Assembly (NCBI GenBank): GCA_015065105.1
Contig: SVQZ01000023.1
Coordinates: 1 to 37,914 of the forward strand
Direction of reading: 5' to 3'
Length of the DNA: 37,914 nucleotides
From: Oscillospiraceae bacterium
Lineage (GTDB): Bacteria > Bacillota > Clostridia > Oscillospirales > CAG-272
Numbering within the stretch: the stretch's first letter is position 1; each line of letters opens with the position of its first letter. Both the position numbers and the translations under genes were made by a program. The notes under the pieces were generated by a model. It was given only the letters and a program-made list of their open reading frames with translations. It searched no databases and had not been told where the DNA came from. Positions 23,554-31,326 of this stretch are shown here, piece by piece.

Positions 23554-26172
23554 ATGGAGAAGGAGCTATCGGATGCTGTAGTTGAAACGTTGTCCGGGAA
23601 CAGAGATGCATATTCTGTTATAGTCGCAGGATATATGCAAAAGCTTTATGCTAAAGCTCTTTTGATAACGAAGGATAGTGAAGCCGCAAAGGACCTTGTA
23701 CAGGAGACCTTTATTGACGGTTATTTGAAGCTTGCTTCACTTCGTGACCGTAACAAACTTGAGGCTTGGCTTATGCGTATTCTTAATAACAAGGCTGTAA
23801 ATTACATAAATCGAAACAGATTTAACTATACTGAGCTCGAAAATATAACTATAGCGGATAATGATTCTCCCGAAGCACTCTTCCTTGCCGATTGGGGAAC
23901 AGAATCTATAAAGGCTGAATTATATTCACTTTCGTCCGCCTTGCGTGAAACTGCAATATTGTATTTTATAGATAATATGACTTTGGATATGATCTCAAAG
24001 CATACAAACACTCCTGTCGGTACTGTCAAAAGGCGTATTCACGATATCAGACAAAAGCTGAAAAAGGAGAAGAATATGAATAAAAACGAAAAGCTTCCCG
24101 ACAGCTTTATTACCGAGGTTGCCGAGAAGATAGAAAAATTAGGAAAATATTTCGAGATACACGGTTCAAGAATAGGCTTTGATAATGCTTATTCCAATAT
24201 AAAAGAACTTATAAAAAATCTTTCGGATAAGGAGGACATAAAGAAGTATTCTATTTTAAGCGCAGATCATGCTCTTGAAAATGACAGGGCACAATATACC
24301 GAGGAGGCGCTTGCCCTTTATCTTAAATACGGAGAGGTAAAGAGGGCATCAGATCTGTTCATAGATATATGTTTGGATTTTTGGGATGACCATGAACGTC
24401 AGATAAGTTATACTATTGAAAGGGTATTGCCCGAGCTTGAAAAATACCCCGATAGTCCCGAAAAGGATGAAGCTATAGCATCACAGTATTTTTGGCTCGG
24501 CAAATATTATTATAACGGAACCGATGAGGGTATCGAAAAAGCCAAGGAAGCAACCGAGCGTTCTATTGAGCTTTTCAAAAGATCGGGTAAGATAAACTCT
24601 TATTATGCCAATGCTGTTACGTCCAAAAAGGCTTTGGAGCTTTTACGGGATGATAAAAAAGTAAGATCTGTCAGCGTAACGGCTGAGGCATGGTCTGTAA
24701 AGGAGGGGAATCTCTATTTTATGAATCAGCCAGGATTCAGTTATACAGATTCACCTTTATATCCTTATATCAATTATATCTTTCTTAATGCCGGTTGGAG
24801 CGGAGACCGTTGGTTCTTTCCTCGTACTATTCCCGTTGAAGCAGGCAGGGAAGAGAATATGGTTGATAAATCAGGCAAAAAATGCGGAGTAAGGAGAATT
24901 GTATCAACTGCCGATACCGTTAAGACCCCTGCAGGTATTTTCTCCGATTGTGTTCAGCTTGAAAGGGAAAATGATGACGGTGAGAAGTTCAATATATGGT
25001 ATAAATACGGTATAGGAATTGTTAAGATAAGTGAAAAAGGCAGGTACTATTACAGTACAAAGGTACTTTTATCATACGATATTAAGGGTGGAAACGGACT
25101 TTTACCCTTAGAGGTGGGCAATCGCTGGAATTATATAAGTGAAGCTCCTGTTTGCTTTTATGAACGTCACGAATACGTTATAGAGCAAAAGGGCAAAATG
25201 GGTGACGAGGAGGAATGTGTTACAGTTTCCGCACTCAATTATATAGCCCTCGATCGTGAACTCTATGATATAAACGATGTTCCCGATCTTATGATGAAGG
25301 CTGTAGCCGCGCTTTGTGAAGATAATGAGTATGAAAAAGCGGTAAATAAGCTCGAAGAAATACTTCTGATAAGTGATGATAAATATATTACCGAATCGGC
25401 AGAGCACGTTCTTGAATGTATCAGAGAGATACTTCCTATGAAAAAAGCAAATTGGCGATTCTGCCCCTCCTCTGCAAATATTTCCGAGGTATGGCTTCAT
25501 GATGATAAGATACAATATATAGAAAGTGTGCATCTCTGGGCTGTATTGGGTCCTTACGGTACACGCCATGAGGAAAACAGAATATTCGGTGCAAAGCCCT
25601 GGCGATATCTTATGGTTTATTTTGATACTATATGGGATGAAAAATGGAAACCGGGATATAAGGAGACCTTTGATCATAAAAATATATATAATCTTGAAGA
25701 AGACCTTACGGTATATGCCGAGAAGGGAGGACGGGCAGAGACTCCTGCAGGTGTATTTGAAAATACACTTCATCTTGTGACTATGTGTGATCCCGAGGCG
25801 AGCCGCTGTAAAGAGGGCTTCTATAAGGCTACCGATTACGGTGTAAAGGAATATTGGTTTGCAGAAGGTGTCGGAATCATTCGTATGAAATGCAAATGGG
25901 GTGATTTTCTTGAATCCGATTTGTATTTAACAGAGTATCATACCGTTTCGGCAGAGGGCGAAATGATGCCGATACATACAGGTAACTTCTGGAGATACGA
26001 AGAAAAGAATCTTACCGAGGAAAATTATATAGCCCGTTATGATATTAAAATACTGAGAGGCGACGGTGAAAGGTACCGAATGTTCAACAGCCAGATATTT
26101 ACCTGGAAGGGTTCATTGGAGGAATACAACCAATGGAAAGAGGATGGCTGCCCTAAGATGGATAGTCAATAA
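23554..26172 (+). CDS. ECF sigma factor with very long C-terminal extension (TPR-like + two repeated beta modules)
   Basis: The protein has 872 residues; normal ECF sigma factors have ~170-200. The start at 23554 follows AAGGAGGG at ~6 nt; an in-frame GTG at 23548 overlaps the RBS. Sigma region 2 spans ~12-85 (KDLVQETFIDGYLKLASLRD) and region 4 spans ~120-172 (LDMISKHTNTPVGTVKRRIH). Residues ~185-360 are helical and TPR-like. Two related beta modules follow, each with TPAGxF (about 458 and 730), a YGIGIV or GVGII strand and a GNxWxY ending; such modules are usually seen in secreted lipoproteins. No signal peptide or membrane helix is visible. The extension may sense a ligand or partner that gates the sigma domain. 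The target genes are unknown. Confidence 0.8.
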   Translation: MEKELSDAVVETLSGNRDAYSVIVAGYMQKLYAKALLITKDSEAAKDLVQETFIDGYLKLASLRDRNKLEAWLMRILNNKAVNYINRNRFNYTELENITIADNDSPEALFLADWGTESIKAELYSLSSALRETAILYFIDNMTLDMISKHTNTPVGTVKRRIHDIRQKLKKEKNMNKNEKLPDSFITEVAEKIEKLGKYFEIHGSRIGFDNAYSNIKELIKNLSDKEDIKKYSILSADHALENDRAQYTEEALALYLKYGEVKRASDLFIDICLDFWDDHERQISYTIERVLPELEKYPDSPEKDEAIASQYFWLGKYYYNGTDEGIEKAKEATERSIELFKRSGKINSYYANAVTSKKALELLRDDKKVRSVSVTAEAWSVKEGNLYFMNQPGFSYTDSPLYPYINYIFLNAGWSGDRWFFPRTIPVEAGREENMVDKSGKKCGVRRIVSTADTVKTPAGIFSDCVQLERENDDGEKFNIWYKYGIGIVKISEKGRYYYSTKVLLSYDIKGGNGLLPLEVGNRWNYISEAPVCFYERHEYVIEQKGKMGDEEECVTVSALNYIALDRELYDINDVPDLMMKAVAALCEDNEYEKAVNKLEEILLISDDKYITESAEHVLECIREILPMKKANWRFCPSSANISEVWLHDDKIQYIESVHLWAVLGPYGTRHEENRIFGAKPWRYLMVYFDTIWDEKWKPGYKETFDHKNIYNLEEDLTVYAEKGGRAETPAGVFENTLHLVTMCDPEASRCKEGFYKATDYGVKEYWFAEGVGIIRMKCKWGDFLESDLYLTEYHTVSAEGEMMPIHTGNFWRYEEKNLTEENYIARYDIKILRGDGERYRMFNSQIFTWKGSLEEYNQWKEDGCPKMDSQ

Positions 26173-26173
26173 T

Positions 26174-26211
26174 AAAAATCTCCCTGTAATGAAATTTACA
26201 GGGAGATTTTT
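26174..26211 (+). terminator. Intrinsic terminator of the sigma-factor gene
   Basis: A 16-bp perfect stem (26174-26189 with 26196-26211) has a 6-nt loop and ends in a T-run. It lies just after the stop codon. Confidence 0.9.
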
Positions 26212-26213
26212 GT

Positions 26214-26297
26214 TATAGAGAATTGCTTTCCTTCGAGCATTGAAATAAAGGGGTGTTCAGAAGCTTTATGCCCGATCATTGCTGCAGACCATGATGT
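26214..26297 (+). repeat. Dispersed repeat, diverged copy 3
   Basis: ATAGAGAATTGCTTTCCTTC at the start, then CATTGAAATAAAG and GCCCGATCATTGCTG, follow the order of the copy at 31171 (TAGGAAATTG, ACTGAAGAAAG, GCCCGATCATAGGTG). The terminal hairpin is lost. Confidence 0.45.
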
Positions 26298-26388
26298 ATA
26301 TTAAGTTTCTTCACTTAGGGCATTGAAACAAAGCGGTTTTAAGAAATTTTATACGCGATCATCGGTGTGGGCCGGCGCCCGCTTTTTT
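26298..26388 (+). repeat. Dispersed repeat, diverged copy 4
   Basis: It contains CTTCACTTAGGGCATTGAAA, CGCGATCATCGGTG and a GGGC-CGGC-GCCC hairpin followed by six T (26383-26388), in the same order as the copy at 31171. Confidence 0.5.
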
Positions 26389-26394
26389 GATATA

Positions 26395-26640
26395 TAGGAA
26401 ATTGCTTCATTTCGTGTGAGTTGTTTGCAGGGGGAATGGAGCGGGATTCGGTGCGCCCGGCGGCGCTTTTTTAATGTGTAGGAAATTGCTTCATTTCGTG
26501 TGAGTTGTTTGCAGGGGGGAATGGAGCGGGATTCGGTGCGCCCGGCGGCGTTTTTTTAATGTGTAGGAAATTGCTTCATTTCGTGTGAGTTGTTTGCAGG
26601 GGGAACGGAGCGGGATTCGGTGCGCCCGGCGGCGCTTTTT
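26395..26640 (+). repeat. Three near-identical tandem copies (84, 85 and ~77 bp) of the dispersed repeat
   Basis: Copies begin with TAGGAAATTGCTTCATTTCG at 26395, 26479 and 26564. Each ends with GCGCC-CGGC-GGCGC (second copy GGCGT) and a T-run, a terminator-like hairpin. Differences are single bases: an extra G in copy 2 and AACGGAG for AATGGAG in copy 3. This, with the two diverged copies before it, fills the ~490-bp spacer between the sigma-factor and XRE genes. No open reading frame or promoter is visible inside. Confidence 0.85.
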
Positions 26641-26647
26641 GTGTTAA

Positions 26648-26694
26648 CTCAACGATATAGAGCATTATTGTATTAATTGCTTTATATCGTTGAG
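26648..26694 (-). terminator. Hairpin over the 3' end of the small XRE gene
   Basis: CTCAACGATATA (26648-26659) pairs with TATATCGTTGAG (26683-26694), and the stop codon at 26665-26667 lies in the loop. The T-run is poor, so it may be an RNA 3' stem or a weak terminator. Confidence 0.4.
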
Positions 26695-26940
26695 CTCTTT
26701 TGATATAGAGTCGATTTTTTTGATGATCTCTGCCTTTGAATTTTTTTCGGTGAAGCTTCTGCCGACAAGATAATCAATACTAACATTGAAAAAGTCTGCT
26801 AATCTGATAAGAGCATAGCTGTCGGGATTTGTTTTGCCGGTTTCGTAATTAGATAGGGTCTTTTGATCAATTCCCGTAGCATTCGCAACATCTATCTGAC
26901 GTAATGACATTGCTTCTCTTAACTTTCTTATTTTATTCAT
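26665..26940 (-). CDS. Small XRE-family (Cro/C1-type) repressor
   Basis: The protein has 91 residues. The HTH at residues ~5-60 shows LREAMSLRQIDVANATGIDQ, then KTLSNYETGKTNPDSYALI and RLADFFNVSIDYLVG. A ~25-residue helical tail, probably for dimerisation, follows. ACGAGG lies upstream of the ATG; TATAAT on the minus strand is at 26978-26973. It is divergent from the third giant protein gene, whose promoter carries two TACTAA-based palindromic sites, so direct repression of that gene and itself is likely but inferred. Confidence 0.85.
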   Translation of the reverse strand: MNKIRKLREAMSLRQIDVANATGIDQKTLSNYETGKTNPDSYALIRLADFFNVSIDYLVGRSFTEKNSKAEIIKKIDSISKELNDIKQLIQ

Positions 26941-26999
26941 CGGAACCTCGTATTAATGTATTCTATAGAAAAATTATACTATAAAAATATGGATATGGC

Positions 27000-27028
27000 T
27001 TGACATACTAAAAAAATGTATATATAAT
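27000..27028 (+). promoter_or_regulatory. Consensus sigma-A promoter of the third giant protein gene
   Basis: TTGACA (27000-27005), 17-bp spacer and TATAAT (27023-27028), a perfect consensus. The spacer itself holds an operator-like half site (TACTAA, 27006-27011). Such a strong promoter would need repression. Confidence 0.85.
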
Positions 27029-27036
27029 GTTGTGTG

Positions 27037-27052
27037 TACTAAAAAATTAGTA
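27037..27052. promoter_or_regulatory. Operator candidate, TACTAA-AAAA-TTAGTA
   Basis: A perfect 6-bp inverted repeat lies across the expected start site, and a second imperfect copy (TACTAAAAAAATGTA, 27006-27020) lies between the -35 and -10 boxes. Two sites 31 bp apart, about three helical turns, fit cooperative binding by the adjacent small XRE repressor. Confidence 0.6.
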
Positions 27053-27108
27053 TATGCGATAGGGCGATATATTTTTTTAAAATCATTTATTAATTTCGGG
27101 AGGACGAA

Positions 27109-30100
27109 ATGAAGGTCAGGTCATTAATCTTAGCATTAGTTTTACTGGGAACGTTGCTGTTGAGTACGGGCATATCGTTATCGGCTGATAATGAAACCGC
27201 AAAGGAAAGTGTCAGTGCCGACGGAGTAATAATTACCGTACACGGATTGGACGATGTTCGTGATTTTTATATTTCCAAGGGCAGCCAGACCGTATTTTCC
27301 AAGGTAAAAGAAAATATGGTGGTACAGATTTCTTCAAAGAAGATAGGAGATGCAACCGAATATAGTTATACGGTAAAAGACCCGGGAGATTATACGATTC
27401 TTATAAGGCATAACGATACAAGTATCCCCCATACTTATTTGTATATTACCCTTGAAGTAATACGTCCCGAATTTACCGAAAACGGATTACAGATAAAAAT
27501 AGCTAATTTAGATGACGTAAAGGTCGTTCGAAGTGCATACGGCGATTATAATTCTATGGGTGATATCAAGAGAGCGGCGGGAAGCCGTGCCTTTACAGCT
27601 AAAACTATAGGAAGCACTTCTCCATATACCGTTCAGTACCGTGAAAACGGAAGAGTTACTGTTGGAGTTGCTTATAATAACGGTTATTACGAAATTTATA
27701 AGTATGATGTTGAAAAGAAAGTCCCCGTATTTACACAGAATGAAGATACAGTTACCTTTACTGAGCTTGACGGTCTTAAAGTGCTTCGTTATGCAAAGGG
27801 AGAATATACAACCTCCTCCGAAATTAAAAAAGCAGCAGGTTCTGTTGCATTGAAGCCTTCAAGTATCGTAAACGGAGAAATATCCTTAAAGCTTGATCCC
27901 GGAACATATACCTTCTGCGTTCAGTATGATGACGAAAGCTATAATTATTATACAGTTACTGTAATTGACCCCAATATACCTACTGCAAAGGGAATACACG
28001 TTTCAAATGCCTTTAAGGATGACATGGTGCTCCAGCGGGATGAAAAGCTTACGGTATGGGGTACGGCGGAATCCAAAGAGGGTACGACCGTTTTGTGCGA
28101 GATAAACGGCGAGCGTGTAATGGCAAAGGTTGATGCAACGGGTAATTGGACGGCAAGCTTTGATAAGACCTTCCCGTATTCTGCGGTTGGTACACAGCTT
28201 AAGGTAAGCTGTGCGGAAGGACACCTTGAGTTTAATAATATCCTTTTCGGTGACGTTTATTACCTTATGGGCGGAGATAACGTAAGCTACAGCATTGCCG
28301 AAACAGAAAAGGATATTGAGGAAGCGGGAGCAAGCGGTGTTTATGACCTTGACTATGATGAGAGCCGTAATATCAGATTCTTCAGAATGTCGGGTAATTC
28401 ATATAATAATATGACCGGCGAAATGGCAAAGGGAACAACGACCGAATATACCGACGTTTATAACGGTGCAGAATGGATGACTCCTTCGGATATAGTTAAC
28501 GGAGGAAAAACATATTCCGCTTTGGGATATATGTTTGCTTATAATCTTTCAAAGGTAACCGATGTACCTATAGGTGTGATCGAAATAGACGTACCCGATG
28601 CCATGCTTATGTCATTTGCGCCAAACAGCCTTGCGGATAAATGGGGTAATGAAGCATACGATTCGGCAAGCGGTACTTATTATTATGTACAGAATGAATA
28701 TCAGTATGCTCATACTAAAACAAGATATGCATATAATCAGCTCATTAATCCCTTAAAGAATTTTTCAACCGCAGGTATTATATGGTACCACGGTGAATAC
28801 GATATCTATAATACAAGAGATGCACAGGGTTTAACTACTGATAACTATGCAATCGAATTATCCGAGCTTTTCTCATATTTCAGAAGTGTTTTCGGTAATA
28901 ACGATTTCCCCGTATATATTATGGAATTACCGGTTTGTTATTCAAACAACAATTCAAACAATTACGTTGACTTCGGCGGTGTAAGAAGCGAGCTTGGTAC
29001 TGTTCCGCAGTTGTGCGAAAACACTTACGTTGTTTCAACGTCAGATCTTTTCTTTGACCCTTCTTATTACGATTCTCTGCATTTACCCATAAAGCATCTT
29101 TTATCCTACAGAGCGGCAGACGTTGTTAAGGCAGATAAATACGGAATCGGCAGCATTGACGATGTATGCGGTCCTGTATTGAGTGATGTGATTTACGAAG
29201 GAAATTCAAAAGCTTATCTCTATTTTGAGAACACCGGTGCTTCACTTACTACAAGCGATTTAAGCGGATACGTTAAGGGCTTGGAGATACTCGTTGAACT
29301 TAACGGCGAGCTTCATTGGATCCCCCATGAGGGTGAGATCATAATGGATTATAATATGCTTACTGTGGATGCGGGAAGCTTTAAGCTTTGCGGTGTAAGA
29401 TACGGCAGAAATACGGAGCATACAACACCTGTAAACCGTACTTTGTGTAATGCTCATAAAATGCCTGCAGTTGCATTTGTTGACTATAATTACGGAATAA
29501 ATAAGTTTATTACAATGAGTATTGATTCCACAGGCTGGGATATCTATACACCCCGTAATTATACCGATTATAATTACCGTTACGGTCCTACGATAATAAC
29601 TAACGAAGACGGCAGTATGGATGCATGGTTCTCATGCACCGGAAGTTCTGTATCCGGCGAACTTGACTACTTTAGCTATAAGCATTCGGATGACGGCGGA
29701 AAGAGCTGGGGCGAGGAAAAGATAGTGCTTTCTCCTACAGGACTTTCAAAGGACAGATTATCTGTATGCGATCCTGCGGCAATATATTTTAACGGTTATT
29801 ATTATCTTGGATATACCTCCACTCTTGATAAGGGCGGATATACCAACCACGGATTTGTTGCAAGAAGTAAAAATCCCGACGGACCTTATGAAAAATGGAA
29901 TGGTAAGGGATGGGGCGGTTTGCCTGAACCTATTATCACCTATAACGGCAGAGGCGATCAATGGGGTATGGGTGAATTAAGCTTCGTTGTGGTTGAAGAT
30001 AGGTTATACATCTATTATTCCTTGAAATGCGAGAGCGGTCAATATACTTATGTTACAACCGCCGATGCCTCAAATGAAAATTGGCCATTGACTATAACAG

Positions 30101-31092
30101 AGGGTAAGCGTTGTCTTAAATGGGGTTACGGTCAGGCGGCGGCAGACGTTAAATATGACAGAGCAAGCGGACTCTTTGTAGCGGCGGCAATCGTTAACGG
30201 TAACAGTAACGAGTGTTATATGGCGCTCTTTACCTCAGAGGACGGATTTGATTTTATTGAATCGAGCAGAAGCTCAGCCAACATGAAGTCTAATGCTATG
30301 AATAACGGTATTTCGGCAGGCCCCGACGGTACCTTTGACAGCAACACTGACAAGCTTTATATTGCTTATGCTTACGGTCAGAAGTGGGGATGCTGGGCGA
30401 CCCGAATCGCTCCCGTAACCTTAAATATTTCAGCCTATCCTTCCTTGAAGGATAAGAGTGCAACCGATAGTACACTTTTCAAAGCGTATGAAGGTGAAAA
30501 AGAATATATCGGCATTACAACAGAATCGCATTATTATATAATTGAAGAGGGAAGCTCCTTCAACGTTAATGCGTATATCTTCGATGACGAAATGAGAAGG
30601 ACTCTTATTACAAATACAGAAGGCTTTGAGTTCTCGGCTTACGAAGAGGGTATTGTATCCTTTAACGGTATGACGGGTAATGCTGTTAAAACGGGAAAAA
30701 CCGTTGTTGCGGCTACATATGACAAATATTACGTAACCTTTACCGTTGAAGTAAGAGAAAAGGGAAGCGATACGGTATCTTCCGGTGCCTATAGCTTTGA
30801 AGCTTGGAGTGATGTTATAAACGTAAAGGCCGGCTCGGATCATCAGAGTGCAATAAGAGGTATTCTGACTACCTGCGGCGGTCTTATAGGAGAAGCTTAT
30901 AACGATACTACAGCCGACAAAGTAATCTTTACTCAATATGAGTATCCGGTAATTTATTCAGGTTACGATCCTAATATCATACATATAGATATGCAGGGAA
31001 ATATAACTCCCTTGAGCTTTGGTTCTACAGAGGTTACCGTGACTGTATCCGGTCAAAAGAGCTTTAAGGTTACTGTGAACGTGATTTCCTGA
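27109..31092 (+). CDS. Giant secreted protein, paralogue C: beta repeats + inactive-looking SGNH domain + BNR/GH43-like propeller + Ig-like domains
   Basis: The protein has 1327 residues, with GGGAGG before the ATG and a signal peptide over 1-26. Three beta modules (~35-115, 125-200, 210-285) match modules 2-4 of paralogues A and B. The sialate-O-acetylesterase-like domain (~290-795) keeps MVLQRDEKLTVWG, but GQSN is GGDN (Asp390 in place of the nucleophile Ser), WYQGESD is WYHGEYD and VHPY is LHLP; it is probably a non-catalytic or binding domain. The CE4 domain is absent. Residues ~815-1105 form a propeller with an Asp-box-like stretch (SDDGGKSWGE, 860-869) and CDPAAIYFNGYYYLGYTS, typical of GH43/GH117 or sialidase-like folds. 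The end (~1120-1327) has two Ig-like regions, the last BIG2-like. It may bind or cleave a glycan; which one is unknown. Confidence 0.82.
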   Translation: MKVRSLILALVLLGTLLLSTGISLSADNETAKESVSADGVIITVHGLDDVRDFYISKGSQTVFSKVKENMVVQISSKKIGDATEYSYTVKDPGDYTILIRHNDTSIPHTYLYITLEVIRPEFTENGLQIKIANLDDVKVVRSAYGDYNSMGDIKRAAGSRAFTAKTIGSTSPYTVQYRENGRVTVGVAYNNGYYEIYKYDVEKKVPVFTQNEDTVTFTELDGLKVLRYAKGEYTTSSEIKKAAGSVALKPSSIVNGEISLKLDPGTYTFCVQYDDESYNYYTVTVIDPNIPTAKGIHVSNAFKDDMVLQRDEKLTVWGTAESKEGTTVLCEINGERVMAKVDATGNWTASFDKTFPYSAVGTQLKVSCAEGHLEFNNILFGDVYYLMGGDNVSYSIAETEKDIEEAGASGVYDLDYDESRNIRFFRMSGNSYNNMTGEMAKGTTTEYTDVYNGAEWMTPSDIVNGGKTYSALGYMFAYNLSKVTDVPIGVIEIDVPDAMLMSFAPNSLADKWGNEAYDSASGTYYYVQNEYQYAHTKTRYAYNQLINPLKNFSTAGIIWYHGEYDIYNTRDAQGLTTDNYAIELSELFSYFRSVFGNNDFPVYIMELPVCYSNNNSNNYVDFGGVRSELGTVPQLCENTYVVSTSDLFFDPSYYDSLHLPIKHLLSYRAADVVKADKYGIGSIDDVCGPVLSDVIYEGNSKAYLYFENTGASLTTSDLSGYVKGLEILVELNGELHWIPHEGEIIMDYNMLTVDAGSFKLCGVRYGRNTEHTTPVNRTLCNAHKMPAVAFVDYNYGINKFITMSIDSTGWDIYTPRNYTDYNYRYGPTIITNEDGSMDAWFSCTGSSVSGELDYFSYKHSDDGGKSWGEEKIVLSPTGLSKDRLSVCDPAAIYFNGYYYLGYTSTLDKGGYTNHGFVARSKNPDGPYEKWNGKGWGGLPEPIITYNGRGDQWGMGELSFVVVEDRLYIYYSLKCESGQYTYVTTADASNENWPLTITEGKRCLKWGYGQAAADVKYDRASGLFVAAAIVNGNSNECYMALFTSEDGFDFIESSRSSANMKSNAMNNGISAGPDGTFDSNTDKLYIAYAYGQKWGCWATRIAPVTLNISAYPSLKDKSATDSTLFKAYEGEKEYIGITTESHYYIIEEGSSFNVNAYIFDDEMRRTLITNTEGFEFSAYEEGIVSFNGMTGNAVKTGKTVVAATYDKYYVTFTVEVREKGSDTVSSGAYSFEAWSDVINVKAGSDHQSAIRGILTTCGGLIGEAYNDTTADKVIFTQYEYPVIYSGYDPNIIHIDMQGNITPLSFGSTEVTVTVSGQKSFKVTVNVIS

Positions 31093-31130
31093 AACGCTTT
31101 ATAGTAACTTCCTAAAATATATTTAACCTG

Positions 31131-31160
31131 AACAAAACGCCTTTTAGAAGGCGTTTTGTT
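31131..31160 (+). terminator. Intrinsic terminator of the third giant protein gene
   Basis: A 13-bp perfect stem (31131-31143 with 31148-31160) has a TTAG loop and lies 38 bp after the stop codon. Confidence 0.9.
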
Positions 31161-31170
31161 ATTTAATTTA

Positions 31171-31256
31171 TAGGAAATTGTTCCACTTCGGGTACTGAAG
31201 AAAGAAGCTTATGTAAGGTTCACGCCCGATCATAGGTGCGCCCGGCGGCGCTTTTT
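31171..31256 (+). repeat. Dispersed terminator-ended repeat, copy 8
   Basis: It starts TAGGAAATTGTTCCACTTCG, passes ACTGAAGAAAGAAG and CGCCCGATCATAGGTG, and ends in GCGCC-CGGC-GGCGC with TTTTT (31238-31256). The last ~20 bases are identical to the ends of the tandem copies at 26395-26640. Confidence 0.7.
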
Positions 31257-31268
31257 AATATAATAAGA

Positions 31269-31296
31269 ATCCCCCGTAATTCTCATTACGGGGGAT
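31269..31296 (-). terminator. Probable terminator of the EF-G2 gene
   Basis: ATCCCCCGTAAT-TCTC-ATTACGGGGGAT is a perfect 12-bp GC-rich stem 31 bp beyond the stop codon. Its minus-strand tail is T-rich but broken by A. Confidence 0.65.
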
Positions 31297-31326
31297 CAGT
31301 TTCTTTATTTTTATTTAACGCTCGAT

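Noticed and set aside
26395-26640. CRISPR array or coding tandem repeat
   Set aside because: The whole 84-bp unit repeats with no variable spacer, and T-runs after GC hairpins point to terminator-like ends. No frame stays open through the copies.
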